From contig NZ_FNHV01000003.1 in the NCBI RefSeq assembly GCF_900103585.1, forward strand, positions 522,011-586,010: a DNA stretch of 64,000 nt, read 5' to 3'. Positions 1 through 8,975 of the stretch are shown piece by piece. The notes under the pieces are model-generated. The model was given only the letters and a program-made list of their open reading frames with translations, made no database searches and was not told the origin of the DNA. How positions within the stretch are numbered: the first letter of the stretch is position 1; every line of letters starts with the position of its first letter. The stretch comes from Streptomyces sp. cf386 (GTDB lineage: Bacteria > Actinomycetota > Actinomycetes > Streptomycetales > Streptomycetaceae). The position numbers and the translations under genes were made by a program.

Positions 1-103
1 GGCGAAATACCTGGTGGACGCCCACTCGTACAACCAGGTCAACGGCATGCCGTTCAAGGCGGAACAGCTCGCCAAGGCTCTCAAGGAGGCCATCGATGCC
101 TGA
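1..103 (+). CDS. korA: 2-oxoacid:ferredoxin oxidoreductase alpha subunit, C-terminal fragment
   Basis: Only the last 33 codons are inside the window; the gene starts to the left. The readable tail ends ..KALKEAIDA. It is called korA because its stop overlaps the start of korB by 8 bases (96-103), the usual tightly coupled arrangement of these two subunits. The alpha subunit of this enzyme class binds 2-oxoacids and works with the thiamine-diphosphate beta subunit to make acyl-CoA and reduced ferredoxin. Identity rests mainly on the neighbour, since too little of the protein is visible to show domains. Confidence 0.85.
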   Translation, partial: AKYLVDAHSYNQVNGMPFKAEQLAKALKEAIDA

Positions 104-1175
104 GACGTCCGCGGAAGGCACGGGCACGATCGAGGCACTCTCACTCGTCCCCAAGGCCGAGGCCCGCCAGTCCATGAAGGACTTCAAGTCCGATCAGGAA
201 GTGCGCTGGTGCCCCGGCTGCGGTGACTACGCGATCCTCGCCGCGGTCCAGGGCTTCATGCCGGAACTGGGCCTGGCCAAGGAGAACATCGTCTTCGTCT
301 CGGGCATCGGCTGCTCGTCCCGCTTCCCGTACTACATGGACACGTACGGCATGCACTCCATCCACGGCCGCGCCCCCGCGATCGCGACGGGCCTGGCCAC
401 CTCGCGCCGGGATCTGTCGGTGTGGGTGGTGACGGGCGACGGGGACGCGCTGTCGATCGGCGGCAACCATCTGATCCACGCCCTGCGTCGCAACGTCAAC
501 CTCAAGATCCTGCTGTTCAACAACCGGATCTACGGCCTGACGAAGGGCCAGTACTCCCCGACCTCCGAGGTCGGCAAGATCACCAAGTCGACGCCGATGG
601 GCTCGCTGGACGCGCCCTTCAACCCGGTGTCCCTCGCGATCGGCGCGGAGGCGTCCTTCGTGGCGCGGACGGTCGACTCCGACCGCAAGCACCTCACGCA
701 GGTCCTGCGCGAGGCCGCCGCCCACAAGGGCACGGCGCTGATCGAGATCTACCAGAACTGCAACATCTTCAACGACGGCGCCTTCGAGGTCCTCAAGGAC
801 AGGCAGCAGGCCGAGGAGGCGGTGATCCGGCTGGAGCACGGGCAGCCGATCCGCTTCGGTACGGACGGCTCGCGCGGTGTCGTACGCGACGTACAGACCG
901 GTGACCTGAAGGTCGTCACGGTCACGCCGGAGAACGAGTCGCAGATCCTGGTCCATGACGCCCACTCCGCATCCCCGACCACGGCCTTCGCCCTGTCCCG
1001 CCTGGCCGACCCGGACACCCTGCACCACACGCCGATCGGCGTGTTCCGCGCGGTGGACCGGCCGGTGTACGACACGCAGATGTCCGACCAGCTGGACTCG
1101 GCGATCGAGCAGAACGGCAAGGGGGATCTGGCGGCGCTGCTGGCGGGTGGGGACACCTGGACGGTTGTGGGCTGA
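96..1175 (+). CDS. korB: 2-oxoacid:ferredoxin oxidoreductase beta subunit
   Basis: A 359-residue thiamine-diphosphate subunit that oxidatively decarboxylates a 2-oxoacid (2-oxoglutarate or pyruvate) to acyl-CoA and passes electrons to ferredoxin in the cytosol. The CPGCGDY motif at residues 39-45 opens the TPP-binding domain, GDGDALS near 114 and FNNRIYGLTKGQYSPTS near 141 are the cofactor and metal-binding stretch. Cys39, Cys42, Cys73 and Cys222 fit the four ligands of the [4Fe-4S] cluster. It has an N-terminal extension of about 25 residues before the conserved core. The start overlaps korA by 8 bases, so translation is probably coupled. The exact 2-oxoacid cannot be read from this subunit. 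Confidence 0.95.
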   Translation: MPETSAEGTGTIEALSLVPKAEARQSMKDFKSDQEVRWCPGCGDYAILAAVQGFMPELGLAKENIVFVSGIGCSSRFPYYMDTYGMHSIHGRAPAIATGLATSRRDLSVWVVTGDGDALSIGGNHLIHALRRNVNLKILLFNNRIYGLTKGQYSPTSEVGKITKSTPMGSLDAPFNPVSLAIGAEASFVARTVDSDRKHLTQVLREAAAHKGTALIEIYQNCNIFNDGAFEVLKDRQQAEEAVIRLEHGQPIRFGTDGSRGVVRDVQTGDLKVVTVTPENESQILVHDAHSASPTTAFALSRLADPDTLHHTPIGVFRAVDRPVYDTQMSDQLDSAIEQNGKGDLAALLAGGDTWTVVG

Positions 1176-1207
1176 CCGGGTTCTCCGAACAGGAGCGAAC
1201 AGGGTTG

Positions 1208-1239
1208 AGGGCCTGGGTGCCGTACGGCACCCAGGCCCT
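1208..1239. terminator. Perfect 32-bp palindrome, bidirectional terminator between korB and the small gene
   Basis: The 32 bases are their own reverse complement, centred on GTAC at 1222-1225, and lie between the convergent stops of korB (1175) and the 87-residue gene (1245). Such a GC-rich cruciform or hairpin without a U-tract is a normal terminator form in Streptomyces and can serve both genes. Confidence 0.8.
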
Positions 1240-1244
1240 TGGCG

Positions 1245-1508
1245 TCACGCGTCGGGGATGTCCTTCTTGGCGCGGATGAGGGTGTCCCGGGTGATGACGA
1301 CGATGCGCTCGTAGTCCGCTCGGGCCGCGTCCGGGGGCAGGTGGGGGTCGAGGGCGTCGGTCGCTTCGGTGCCGATGACGGCGAAGTTGCCGTCGGACAG
1401 TTCAAAGAGGTCCGGACAGGTCTCGCCGGAGTAGCTGCCCCGCTGACGAGGGGGATCCCCGAGGCGGCGGACGATGATGCCGGCGGACTGGTTCTCGATG
1501 CGCGCCAA
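1245..1508 (-). CDS. Small conserved hypothetical protein (87 aa), TTG start
   Basis: An 87-residue acidic cytosolic protein with no membrane segment or signal peptide and no catalytic motif I recognise. Notable stretches are ETCPDLFELSDGNFAVIGTE in the middle and a helix-like C-terminus ending RAKKDIPDA. It looks like the short conserved proteins of unknown function common in Streptomyces. The start codon is TTG at 1508-1506; it is chosen because GAGGGG lies seven bases upstream and no ATG or GTG in frame is near. It is convergent with korB across a perfect palindrome. Function unknown. Confidence 0.6.
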   Translation of the reverse strand: MARIENQSAGIIVRRLGDPPRQRGSYSGETCPDLFELSDGNFAVIGTEATDALDPHLPPDAARADYERIVVITRDTLIRAKKDIPDA

Positions 1509-1691
1509 GAGCGGACCCCTCTCGGGGCCGCGAGACCCCGAATCTCACAGGGGCCTTAATAACGATTGCCGGACCCTGGGGTCACGGTGACCCGGGGGTT
1601 TCTTCCAACCTGAGCCCGATTCATTGATGGAATGGCCGACCCGCATCCCCTAAACCACTCTTTCGAGTGAAAGAGACGCCGAACTGTTCGA

Positions 1692-2258
1692 TCAGGGTGG
1701 CGTGGCTTCGGTGCCTGGTCCGACGATCCACCACTCGTCGGGGTCGTCCGCAAGATCGTCGATCATGACGTCTACGGCCCTGCCGACCCGTGCCTCCAGC
1801 GACTCCGCCGGCAGGCTCCGGCGGTGCTCGACCGTTCGCTCCCAGTACTCGGCGAAGACCTTGTTGCGGCACAGGACCCGCAGGGTGCCAAGCAGTTCGT
1901 CCCAGTCCATCGCGCCGACCCGGTGGGCGAGCAGCAGGATTCCCCACTCCCGGTTGGCGTAGAGCATCGCGCGGCGCTTGCGCTCCGAGATGTCGGTGAG
2001 CGTGCTGACGGCGGTGGCGAGCGTCGGATCGTCGATCGCCCGGTCCAGCTGATCCACGACGAGGCGGTAATGCTGGATGAGGTTCGCGCGGTGGATCTCC
2101 TCGGTCATGAGCGTGAGCTGACGGAGGAGGTCGGCCATGATGCCCTCCTGCCGTCGGCGGCGCGTCTCGCGCGCGAACGGGGCCCGTAACCAGCCAAAGC
2201 CCGCCGCTACCGCAGAACCGATCCTGCTGGCCCGCGCGGCCGGAATCTGTGTGGCCAT
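1692..2258 (-). CDS. DUF6082-type protein of unknown function
   Basis: A 188-residue protein starting MATQIPA. The stretch RANLIQHYRLVVDQLDRAID, the motif SERKRRAMLYANREWG and the tail EARVGRAVDVMIDDLADDPD are typical of a family I know from Streptomyces as DUF6082, often present in several copies per genome. It is predicted to be mostly helical, with a short basic and weakly hydrophobic N-terminus. The ATG at 2258 is preferred over a longer frame reaching 2420 because AGGGGG sits about nine bases upstream. No function is known and no neighbour suggests one. Confidence 0.7.
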   Translation of the reverse strand: MATQIPAARASRIGSAVAAGFGWLRAPFARETRRRRQEGIMADLLRQLTLMTEEIHRANLIQHYRLVVDQLDRAIDDPTLATAVSTLTDISERKRRAMLYANREWGILLLAHRVGAMDWDELLGTLRVLCRNKVFAEYWERTVEHRRSLPAESLEARVGRAVDVMIDDLADDPDEWWIVGPGTEATPP

Positions 2259-2486
2259 GTCAAGCAATCCCCCTGGATCCGGTGACCGCGCACCGAAGGG
2301 CGGATCGTGGGCGGGTGCGCGGTGGGCGTTGCACTCCGCCCCCAGCCTGCCCGGCGACTCAAGGCAGCGTGGGAGGCGGAGAGGGGGCGCATGGAAGGAC
2401 GTGTCTCGCATGTCGACCAACGCCCTGACATATGTGTGCCCCCAGGCGCCGTCGACATACCTTCGGACGGACCCCGGAAGCCTGCG

Positions 2487-2984
2487 TCAGCCCTGCCCGG
2501 AGCGGCCCTTTCGCGCGTCGTACACCTCCCGCGCCTTCTGCACCTCCCCCATCCGGTCCTGGGTCCACAGCGCCAGCCCGCGCACCTGTTCCGCCGCCTC
2601 GCGGCCCAGGTCGGTCAGGGAGTAGTCGACCCTCGGCGGGATCACCGGCTTCGCGTCGCGGTGGACCAGGCCGTCGCGCTCCAGGGTCTGGAGGGTCTGG
2701 GTCAGCATCTTCTCGCTGACCCGGCCGATCGCCCGGCGCAGTTCGCTGAAGCGGTAGGGGCGTTCCAGGAGTTCGATCAGCACGAGGACGCCCCAGCGGC
2801 TGGTGACGTGCTCCAGGACCAGTCGGTGGGGGCACATCGCCTCACCGAGGTCGTATTTGTTCGACGCCACACTCGACGTCGAGGTCAAGGTCGCGGTCGA
2901 CGTCGCACTGGACTCCGCGCTCGAAGTCGCGTTCATCGTCGCCTTCGTCTTCTTCCTTGCGCCTGCCACGGTACTTACGGCCAT
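2487..2984 (-). CDS. HxlR-family winged-helix transcriptional regulator
   Basis: A 165-residue regulator. After a Ser/Thr-rich N-terminal tail (residues 17-42, probably disordered) comes the HxlR winged helix: MCPHRLVLEHVTSRWGVLVL, then LRRAIGRVSEKMLTQTLQTL as the recognition helix and PPRVDYSLTDLGRE as the wing. These dimeric regulators often control an adjacent divergent oxidoreductase gene and respond to electrophiles or quinones. The divergent neighbour at 3074 fits that pattern. The start at 2984 has a weak AAGG site; Met17 (2936) is an alternative with its own AAGG. The Cys near the start of the core is the place where redox-sensing members carry their sensor Cys. Confidence 0.85.
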   Translation of the reverse strand: MAVSTVAGARKKTKATMNATSSAESSATSTATLTSTSSVASNKYDLGEAMCPHRLVLEHVTSRWGVLVLIELLERPYRFSELRRAIGRVSEKMLTQTLQTLERDGLVHRDAKPVIPPRVDYSLTDLGREAAEQVRGLALWTQDRMGEVQKAREVYDARKGRSGQG

Positions 2985-3011
2985 GCCAGTACCTTACTTC
3001 AAAGTGGGTAC
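2970..3011. promoter_or_regulatory. Candidate HxlR operator array
   Basis: Three GTAC cores start at 2971, 2989 and 3008, 18 and 19 bases apart. They form two overlapping inverted repeats: GGTACT (2970-2975) with AGTACC (2988-2993), and GTACC (2989-2993) with GGTAC (3007-3011). Inside the second one, ACTT-CA-AAGT (2996-3005) is a further inverted repeat. The array covers the start codon and ribosome-binding site of the HxlR gene and lies just upstream of the divergent promoter, as expected for autoregulation. Confidence 0.5.
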
Positions 3012-3073
3012 TTTCGTTCAGTTAGCGCACCTCCTAGGGTTAGTGCCACCGCACCCCACAAGGAGTTCTGATC

Positions 3074-3928
3074 ATGAGCATCGTCGTCACCGGAGCCACC
3101 GGACACCTGGGCCGCCACGTCGTGGAGCAGCTGCTGGAGAAGGTTCCGGCCGACCAGGTCACCGCCGTCGTCCGCTCCCCCGAGAAGGTCGCCGACTTCG
3201 CCGAGCGCGGCGTGAAGATCGCCGTCGCCGACTACAACGCCCCCGAGACCTTCGACGGGCTCTTCGCGGCCGGCGACAAGGTGCTGCTCATATCCGGCAG
3301 CGAGGTCGGCAACGACCGCGTCGGCCAGCACCAGGTCGTCATCGACGCCGCCAAGGCCGCCGACGTCGCGCTGCTCGCCTACACCAGCGCCCCCGGCAGC
3401 CTGACGGCCGCACTCGCCGACGACCACCGGGGCACCGAGAAGGCGCTCCTGGCGTCCGGACTGCCGTACGCGCTGCTGCGCAACGGCTGGTACCACGAGA
3501 ACTACACCGAGAACCTCGCCCCGGTCCTCGAGTACAACGCGGTCACCAATGCGGCCGGCGCCGGCCGCGTCTCCTCCGCCTCCCGCGCCGACTACGCGGC
3601 GGCCGCGGTCGCCGTACTGACCGGCGAGGGACACGAGAACAAGACGTACGAACTGGGCGGCGACGTCGCGTGGAGCTTCGACGAGTACGCCGCCGAGCTG
3701 AGCCGGTACACCGGCAAGGAGATCGCCAACAACGTCGTCCCGACGGAGGCCCTCGTCGGCATCCTGACCGGCGCCGGTCTCCCCGAGCCGCTCGCCGTGA
3801 TCCTGGCCGGCGTGGACGCCTCCATCGAGAAGGGCGAGCTGGTCGTCGACAGCGGGGACCTGTCCCGTCTGGCCGGCCGTCCGACCACCCCGCTCGCCGA
3901 CGCGATCGCGGCTGCGGTCAAGGGCTGA
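3074..3928 (+). CDS. NmrA-family NAD(P)H-dependent quinone/redox reductase (QorB-like)
   Basis: A 284-residue atypical short-chain dehydrogenase. GATGHLG at residues 7-13 is the NAD(P)-binding Rossmann loop, and the rest follows the NmrA/QorB pattern (LLRNGWYHENYTENL, then ADYAAAAVAVLTGEGH). The family reduces quinones or acts as a redox-sensing protein in the cytosol. It has a clear AAGGAG ribosome-binding site and is divergent from the HxlR regulator with a shared palindromic region. This regulator-reductase pair is common in actinomycetes and is usually induced by reactive electrophiles. The physiological substrate cannot be inferred. Confidence 0.88.
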   Translation: MSIVVTGATGHLGRHVVEQLLEKVPADQVTAVVRSPEKVADFAERGVKIAVADYNAPETFDGLFAAGDKVLLISGSEVGNDRVGQHQVVIDAAKAADVALLAYTSAPGSLTAALADDHRGTEKALLASGLPYALLRNGWYHENYTENLAPVLEYNAVTNAAGAGRVSSASRADYAAAAVAVLTGEGHENKTYELGGDVAWSFDEYAAELSRYTGKEIANNVVPTEALVGILTGAGLPEPLAVILAGVDASIEKGELVVDSGDLSRLAGRPTTPLADAIAAAVKG

Positions 3929-3968
3929 CCGCACCCCGCGCCCGTATCGCACGGGTTTGAGGACCGCA

Positions 3969-4016
3969 CCCCCGCGTGTCATGACCGTATGGCGATACGG
4001 GCATGACACACGGGGG
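3969..4016 (+). terminator. Long near-perfect hairpin after the NmrA reductase gene
   Basis: An outer stem of 15 bp (3969-3983 with 4002-4016, one mismatch) continues through a single A/G mismatch into an inner 6-bp stem CCGTAT/ATACGG (3985-3990, 3995-4000) closed by the loop GGCG. It begins 41 bases after the stop at 3928 and fits a factor-independent terminator lacking a U-tract. Confidence 0.75.
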
Positions 4017-4083
4017 CGTTCGGCGTTACCTTCGTGCAGGCCGCCGCATTCGCGCGGTCGGGTGAGTGCGCGAAGGAGGGGCC

Positions 4084-5037
4084 GTGACCGGGAAGTCTCA
4101 GGGTGAGCGGCGCGTAGGACTGCTGAACGGCTTCGCGGCCTACGGGATGTGGGGGCTCGTTCCCCTCTTCTGGCCCCTGCTGAAGCCCGCGGGGGCGGTC
4201 GAGATCCTCGCCCACCGGATGGCCTGGTCCCTCGTCTTCGTGGCGGTCGCCCTGCTCTTCGTACGGCGCTGGGCCTGGGCGGGTGAGCTGATACGGCAGC
4301 CTCGGCGGCTGGCGCTGATCGCCCTGGCCGCGGGCGTGATCACCATCAACTGGGGTCTCTACATCTGGTCCGTGAACACGGGCCATGTCGTCGAGGCCTC
4401 GCTCGGGTACTTCATCAATCCGCTCGTCACGATCGCGATCGGCGTGCTGCTGCTGAAGGAACGGCTGCGACCGGTGCAGTGGGCGGCCGTCGGGGTCGGC
4501 TTCGCGGCCGTGATCGTGCTGACCATCGGGTACGGGCAGCCGCCGTGGATCTCCCTCGTCCTCGCCTTCTCCTTCGCCACGTACGGGCTGGTGAAGAAGA
4601 AGGTCAACCTCGGCGGCGTCGAGTCGCTGGCCGCCGAGACCGCGATCCAGTTCCTGCCCGCCGTGGGGTATCTGGTGTGGCTGTCGGTGCAAGGGGAGTC
4701 GACGTTCACGTCGGAGGGCGCCGGGCATGTGGCGCTGCTCGCGGCCACCGGTGTCGTCACCGCCCTGCCGCTCGTCTGCTTCGGCGCGGCCGCGATACGG
4801 GTGCCGCTGTCGACGCTGGGGCTGTTGCAGTACCTGGCGCCCGTCTTCCAGTTCCTGCTCGGTGTCCTGTACTTCCACGAGGCGATGCCGGCCGAGCGGT
4901 GGGCCGGGTTCGCGCTGGTGTGGCTGGCGTTGACGCTGCTGACGGCGGATGCGTGGCGCTCCGCGCGGAGGAGCCGGGTGGCGGAGCTCAGTGTGCCGAA
5001 GGTTGATCGGCCCAGGTCCGCTGCGGTGGACGCCTGA
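4084..5037 (+). CDS. rarD: RarD-type EamA-family transporter
   Basis: A 317-residue integral membrane protein with about ten hydrophobic segments and the RarD hallmarks GMWGLVPLFWPLL near the N-terminus, AHRMAWSL, INWGLYIWSVNTGHVVEASL, and YFINPLVTIAIGVLLLKERL. It belongs to the drug/metabolite transporter superfamily; its substrate is unknown (RarD is linked to chloramphenicol sensitivity in other bacteria). The GTG at 4084 is chosen because GGAGG precedes it closely; an earlier in-frame GTG at 4066 overlaps that site. The C-terminal 25 residues form a basic cytoplasmic tail. Confidence 0.85.
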   Translation: MTGKSQGERRVGLLNGFAAYGMWGLVPLFWPLLKPAGAVEILAHRMAWSLVFVAVALLFVRRWAWAGELIRQPRRLALIALAAGVITINWGLYIWSVNTGHVVEASLGYFINPLVTIAIGVLLLKERLRPVQWAAVGVGFAAVIVLTIGYGQPPWISLVLAFSFATYGLVKKKVNLGGVESLAAETAIQFLPAVGYLVWLSVQGESTFTSEGAGHVALLAATGVVTALPLVCFGAAAIRVPLSTLGLLQYLAPVFQFLLGVLYFHEAMPAERWAGFALVWLALTLLTADAWRSARRSRVAELSVPKVDRPRSAAVDA

Positions 5038-5092
5038 CCTGACCGGCGATTCCCGTTGCGGCCCCGCTCCCGCACCCCCTATGAGTGGTCGC

Positions 5093-5578
5093 ATGACACA
5101 GCCAACAGAGGCACCCGAAACCGCCCCGACCCCCCTCCACTGGAAACTCGTCATCGACTGCGCCGACCCGCAGTCCCAGGCCGACTTCTGGGCCGCCGCG
5201 CTGCACTACGAGGTCGAGGACAACAACGCCCTCATCGAGCGGCTGCTGGAGCTCGGCGCGCTGCCGCGCGAAGCCGTCGTCGAGTTCCACGCCCGGCTCG
5301 CCTTCCGGGACATGGTGGCCGTACGGCATCCGGACGACCCGTACGCCCAGGACACCGGAACAGGGCTGGGGCGCCGGCTGCTCTTCCAGCGGGTGCCGGA
5401 GGCGAAGAGCGTGAAGAACCGGCTGCATCTCGATCTGCACGCGGCGGCCGGGGAGCGCGAGGCCGAGGTCGGGCGGCTGGAGGGGCTGGGGGCGAGTGCG
5501 CTGCGGCGGGTGAAGGAGCCGGGCGGGGAGTGGGTCGTGATGGCGGATCCGGAGGGGAACGAGTTCTGCGTGCAGTGA
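5093..5578 (+). CDS. VOC (glyoxalase/bleomycin-resistance fold) protein
   Basis: A 161-residue cytosolic protein. LHWKLVIDCADPQSQADFWA opens the first beta-alpha-beta-beta-beta unit, and RLHLDLHA plus EWVVMADPEGNEFCV close the second, the standard vicinal oxygen chelate layout. The family includes dioxygenases, lyases and drug-binding proteins, so the reaction cannot be named. The final EGNEFCV carries the usual Glu metal ligand position. The start ATG at 5093 is the first in a sensible position; the region upstream in frame is not conserved-looking. Confidence 0.75.
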   Translation: MTQPTEAPETAPTPLHWKLVIDCADPQSQADFWAAALHYEVEDNNALIERLLELGALPREAVVEFHARLAFRDMVAVRHPDDPYAQDTGTGLGRRLLFQRVPEAKSVKNRLHLDLHAAAGEREAEVGRLEGLGASALRRVKEPGGEWVVMADPEGNEFCVQ

Positions 5579-5732
5579 GGAACGCAGGGGCTCAGGCGCG
5601 GGGCGCGGACGCAAGAACTGGGGGACGCAGGGTTTTCCCTATTTCGAACTCCGAGTCCGAATAGCGCTCTTGACGGAGAGTCAGGCTCACCCTGACCATC
5701 CAGGCACCCCATTCACTGAGGAATCCCTGTGA

Positions 5733-6710
<978 letters not shown>

Positions 6711-6727
6711 CATGCTGATCCGCTGAT

Positions 6728-8113
6728 TCAACTCCTGGGCGGTTCGGTCGACTTGGCGGCACGAGCGGTGAGGCGGTCCATGCGTGCGTGGGCCGAATCC
6801 AGCTCCTCGATGTCGTCGGCGGCCGGACCGCCCTCGGCTGTGAGCTCGGTCCACAGACCGAGCAGTTCCCGGCCCAGGTCGAGCCCCAGCGCCGGGTCCC
6901 GTACGGCCCGCCAGGCCGTGGCCGCGCCGTGGAGGCTGCCGTACGCCGCCTCCGCGTCCCCGGTGCGGTGATGTGTCCGGGACACGTCGAGGGAGAGACG
7001 GAAGGCGTGCACCGGGTCGCCCGTCAAATAGGCGATGTACGCCGCCAGTTCACGCAACCGCAGCACCTCGGCGTGCTCCAGCCCCAGCACCGCGGACGCC
7101 TCCGCCACGGCCCGCTCCGCCAGCTCCGCCGCCTCCGTGGTCCGGCCCGCCTTCACGGCCTCGTTGATCCGGGCCAGCTGCTCGGCGAAAGGGGAGGCGT
7201 CGGCGGTGGCGGCGGGCTGCTCGTCCCCGAGAACGGCTTCGGCCACGGCGTCGAAGCCTCGGGGTGGGGTGGGTTGAGGGTCGGGGTCCGAGACGCGGAT
7301 GGGGTCGGGGGTGAGGGGTGAGGCGGGAGTGGGGGTGGATGTGGAGGTGGAGGTCGGGATGGGCATGGGGTCGAGGGCGGGGCGGGGTGCGGGTTCGCGC
7401 AGGTGCTCCGGCACCTGATCGACCCTGGGTACGCCTGGAATCTGCGGTACGTCGGCCCGCGCCACGTCGTCCTGCGGCACGTCCGTCGGCAGCGGCCTCG
7501 CGTCCATCACCGGCGGTGGGCCGAACTCCCCCAGCGGCGGCGCGACCGCACCGGGCACGGCGTCCTGCACCGGCCCGGGCAGGGCGCGCAGCCGGAAGGT
7601 GGGGGAGGCGTCCTGGGGCGGGTCCTGCAGGGGGCGTAGGACGTGGGTCGGTTGATCCCGGTACGGGGCCGCGCCCGGAGCGGGCGGCTCAGGCGACACA
7701 GGCTGTACGGGTGTCGCAGGCTGTACGGGCGACGCGGGCGGCTCCGCGGGAAGCCGTACGGCATCCTCCGGCACCGTCCGCTCCCCCGGCGGAGTGGTCG
7801 GTACCGGCTCCGCCGTCAACTGGCTGGAGCCGTCCGCCTCCACCCGCAGCGGGACGACGTAGCCGATGCGCTCATCGTGGACCGTGGCGTGCACGGGGTG
7901 GCCGGAGGCGAGGGCGATGCGCTGGAGGTGGGTCAGGACGGCGTGCTGGATCTCCTCGCCGGGGGCCACCATGACGGGTACGCCGCCGATCGACGCGCCG
8001 CCCGCGCCCGTACCGACGGCGGGGACACGCACGTCGATCGGCGTGGCCACATGGGCCGCCGAGGCCGCGGCACGCTTCTGTTCCCGCTTCTTCGCGCGGC
8101 TGAGTCGAGACAT
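6728..8113 (-). CDS. Large Pro-rich protein with C-terminal TPR-like repeats
   Basis: A 461-residue cytosolic protein. It begins with a basic segment (SRAKKREQKRAAA), then a small folded region to about residue 115, a long Pro/Thr/Pro-Val low-complexity linker (about 125-285), and a helical C-terminus (LARINEAVKAGRTTEAAELA onward) that looks like tetratricopeptide repeats. No enzyme motif is visible. It is divergent from the P-loop protein at 8427 across a repeat-bearing intergenic region, so the two may be functionally linked. The start ATG at 8113 fits the basic N-terminus common in such proteins. Confidence 0.6.
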   Translation of the reverse strand: MSRLSRAKKREQKRAAASAAHVATPIDVRVPAVGTGAGGASIGGVPVMVAPGEEIQHAVLTHLQRIALASGHPVHATVHDERIGYVVPLRVEADGSSQLTAEPVPTTPPGERTVPEDAVRLPAEPPASPVQPATPVQPVSPEPPAPGAAPYRDQPTHVLRPLQDPPQDASPTFRLRALPGPVQDAVPGAVAPPLGEFGPPPVMDARPLPTDVPQDDVARADVPQIPGVPRVDQVPEHLREPAPRPALDPMPIPTSTSTSTPTPASPLTPDPIRVSDPDPQPTPPRGFDAVAEAVLGDEQPAATADASPFAEQLARINEAVKAGRTTEAAELAERAVAEASAVLGLEHAEVLRLRELAAYIAYLTGDPVHAFRLSLDVSRTHHRTGDAEAAYGSLHGAATAWRAVRDPALGLDLGRELLGLWTELTAEGGPAADDIEELDSAHARMDRLTARAAKSTEPPRS

Positions 8114-8426
8114 CGCTTCCTCACTCGCATGCGTCGGGGAGTGCGCGGACGGCGCGTTCGGGTTCCATGGTGACCCCTCTCACGATCCACTCCGCTCCAC
8201 TGCCCCGGCATCACGATCCGGCCCCACCGGCCGGACCCGTACTTCGGACACGTCCTGCACGTCGTACACGTCCTACACGTCGTACACGTACTGTCGAGTC
8301 TCTCCGGACGCGGGCGGCGCGGACGTCACCGGGGCGTCACAGACTCGTTCCAGGAGCTTGTGCCACGTCACAGCGTTCTCATGCCTGGCACGAAGATCGG
8401 TGGCGTGACGAGGGAGGAGTGCGGGC
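8114..8426. other. Divergent intergenic region with 9-bp tandem repeats
   Basis: This 313-base stretch separates two divergent genes and contains no convincing ORF. Its main feature is a run of the 9-mer CACGTCSTA between 8249 and 8293 (annotated separately). No clear -10/-35 pair stands out on either strand. Confidence 0.6.
8249..8293. repeat. 9-bp tandem repeat, four and a half copies
   Basis: Copies start at 8249, 8258, 8267, 8276 and 8285: CACGTCCTG, CACGTCGTA, CACGTCCTA, CACGTCGTA and a partial CACGTA. Each copy carries a CACGT core on the same helical register roughly every nine bases. It sits midway between two divergent start codons, a position that suits a regulator-binding array, but it could be simple replication slippage. 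Confidence 0.8.
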
Positions 8427-8948
8427 ATGCGGACTGACATGCACGTGCAGCAGGGGCAACCGCAACCCGGGCCGGAGATCTGGATCCGCGGCCCGGTGGC
8501 CCTGCCGGAGGACCCACCGCCCTCCCCCGACGCCGGCACACCCCGGCGCTTCTCCTGGGTCGGCACGCACGGCGGGGCGGGTGTCACCACCCTCGCCAGG
8601 GTCTACGGCGGCCATGACTGCGGGCGGGACTGGCCCGGGCCCGCCGATCCGCCGTCGGTACTGCTCGTCGCCCGCACTCATGCGACCGGGCTGGCCTCGG
8701 CCCTGAACGCCCTTGAGGTCTTCCGGCGCGGGGAGGCTCCGCACGGACTCGATCTCGATGCCGTGGTCCTGGTCGCGGACGCGCCGGGACGGCTGCCGCG
8801 GCCGCTCGCCGACCGCGTCAGGGTGATCGAGTCGGTCATCGACGTGTACCGGGTGCCGTGGGTGCCTGCGTGGCGGCTCGGCGATCTGAGCGGGCAGCCG
8901 CCTCGGGAAGCGGCGGCGTTGACGCGGCTGACGGGGCGGCCTCGCTGA
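8427..8948 (+). CDS. DUF6668-type protein with P-loop-like motif
   Basis: A 173-residue protein. GTHGGAGVTTLA at residues 46-57 resembles the deviant Walker A of ParA/MinD-type (SIMIBI) ATPases, and DLDAVVLVADAPGRLPRPLA looks like a following strand with an Asp. The protein is far shorter than a full ATPase, and no Walker B or switch can be identified with confidence. I recall this family as DUF6668 in Streptomyces. A GGGAGGAG ribosome-binding site precedes the ATG. The amidase gene follows 27 bases later, so the two may share a transcript. Confidence 0.7.
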   Translation: MRTDMHVQQGQPQPGPEIWIRGPVALPEDPPPSPDAGTPRRFSWVGTHGGAGVTTLARVYGGHDCGRDWPGPADPPSVLLVARTHATGLASALNALEVFRRGEAPHGLDLDAVVLVADAPGRLPRPLADRVRVIESVIDVYRVPWVPAWRLGDLSGQPPREAAALTRLTGRPR

Positions 8949-8975
8949 GAGGGCACTTTCACGGAGAATCACCCC

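Noticed and set aside
8249..8293. CRISPR or telomere-like repeat
   Set aside because: 9-bp units without spacers; too short and not flanked by related genes.
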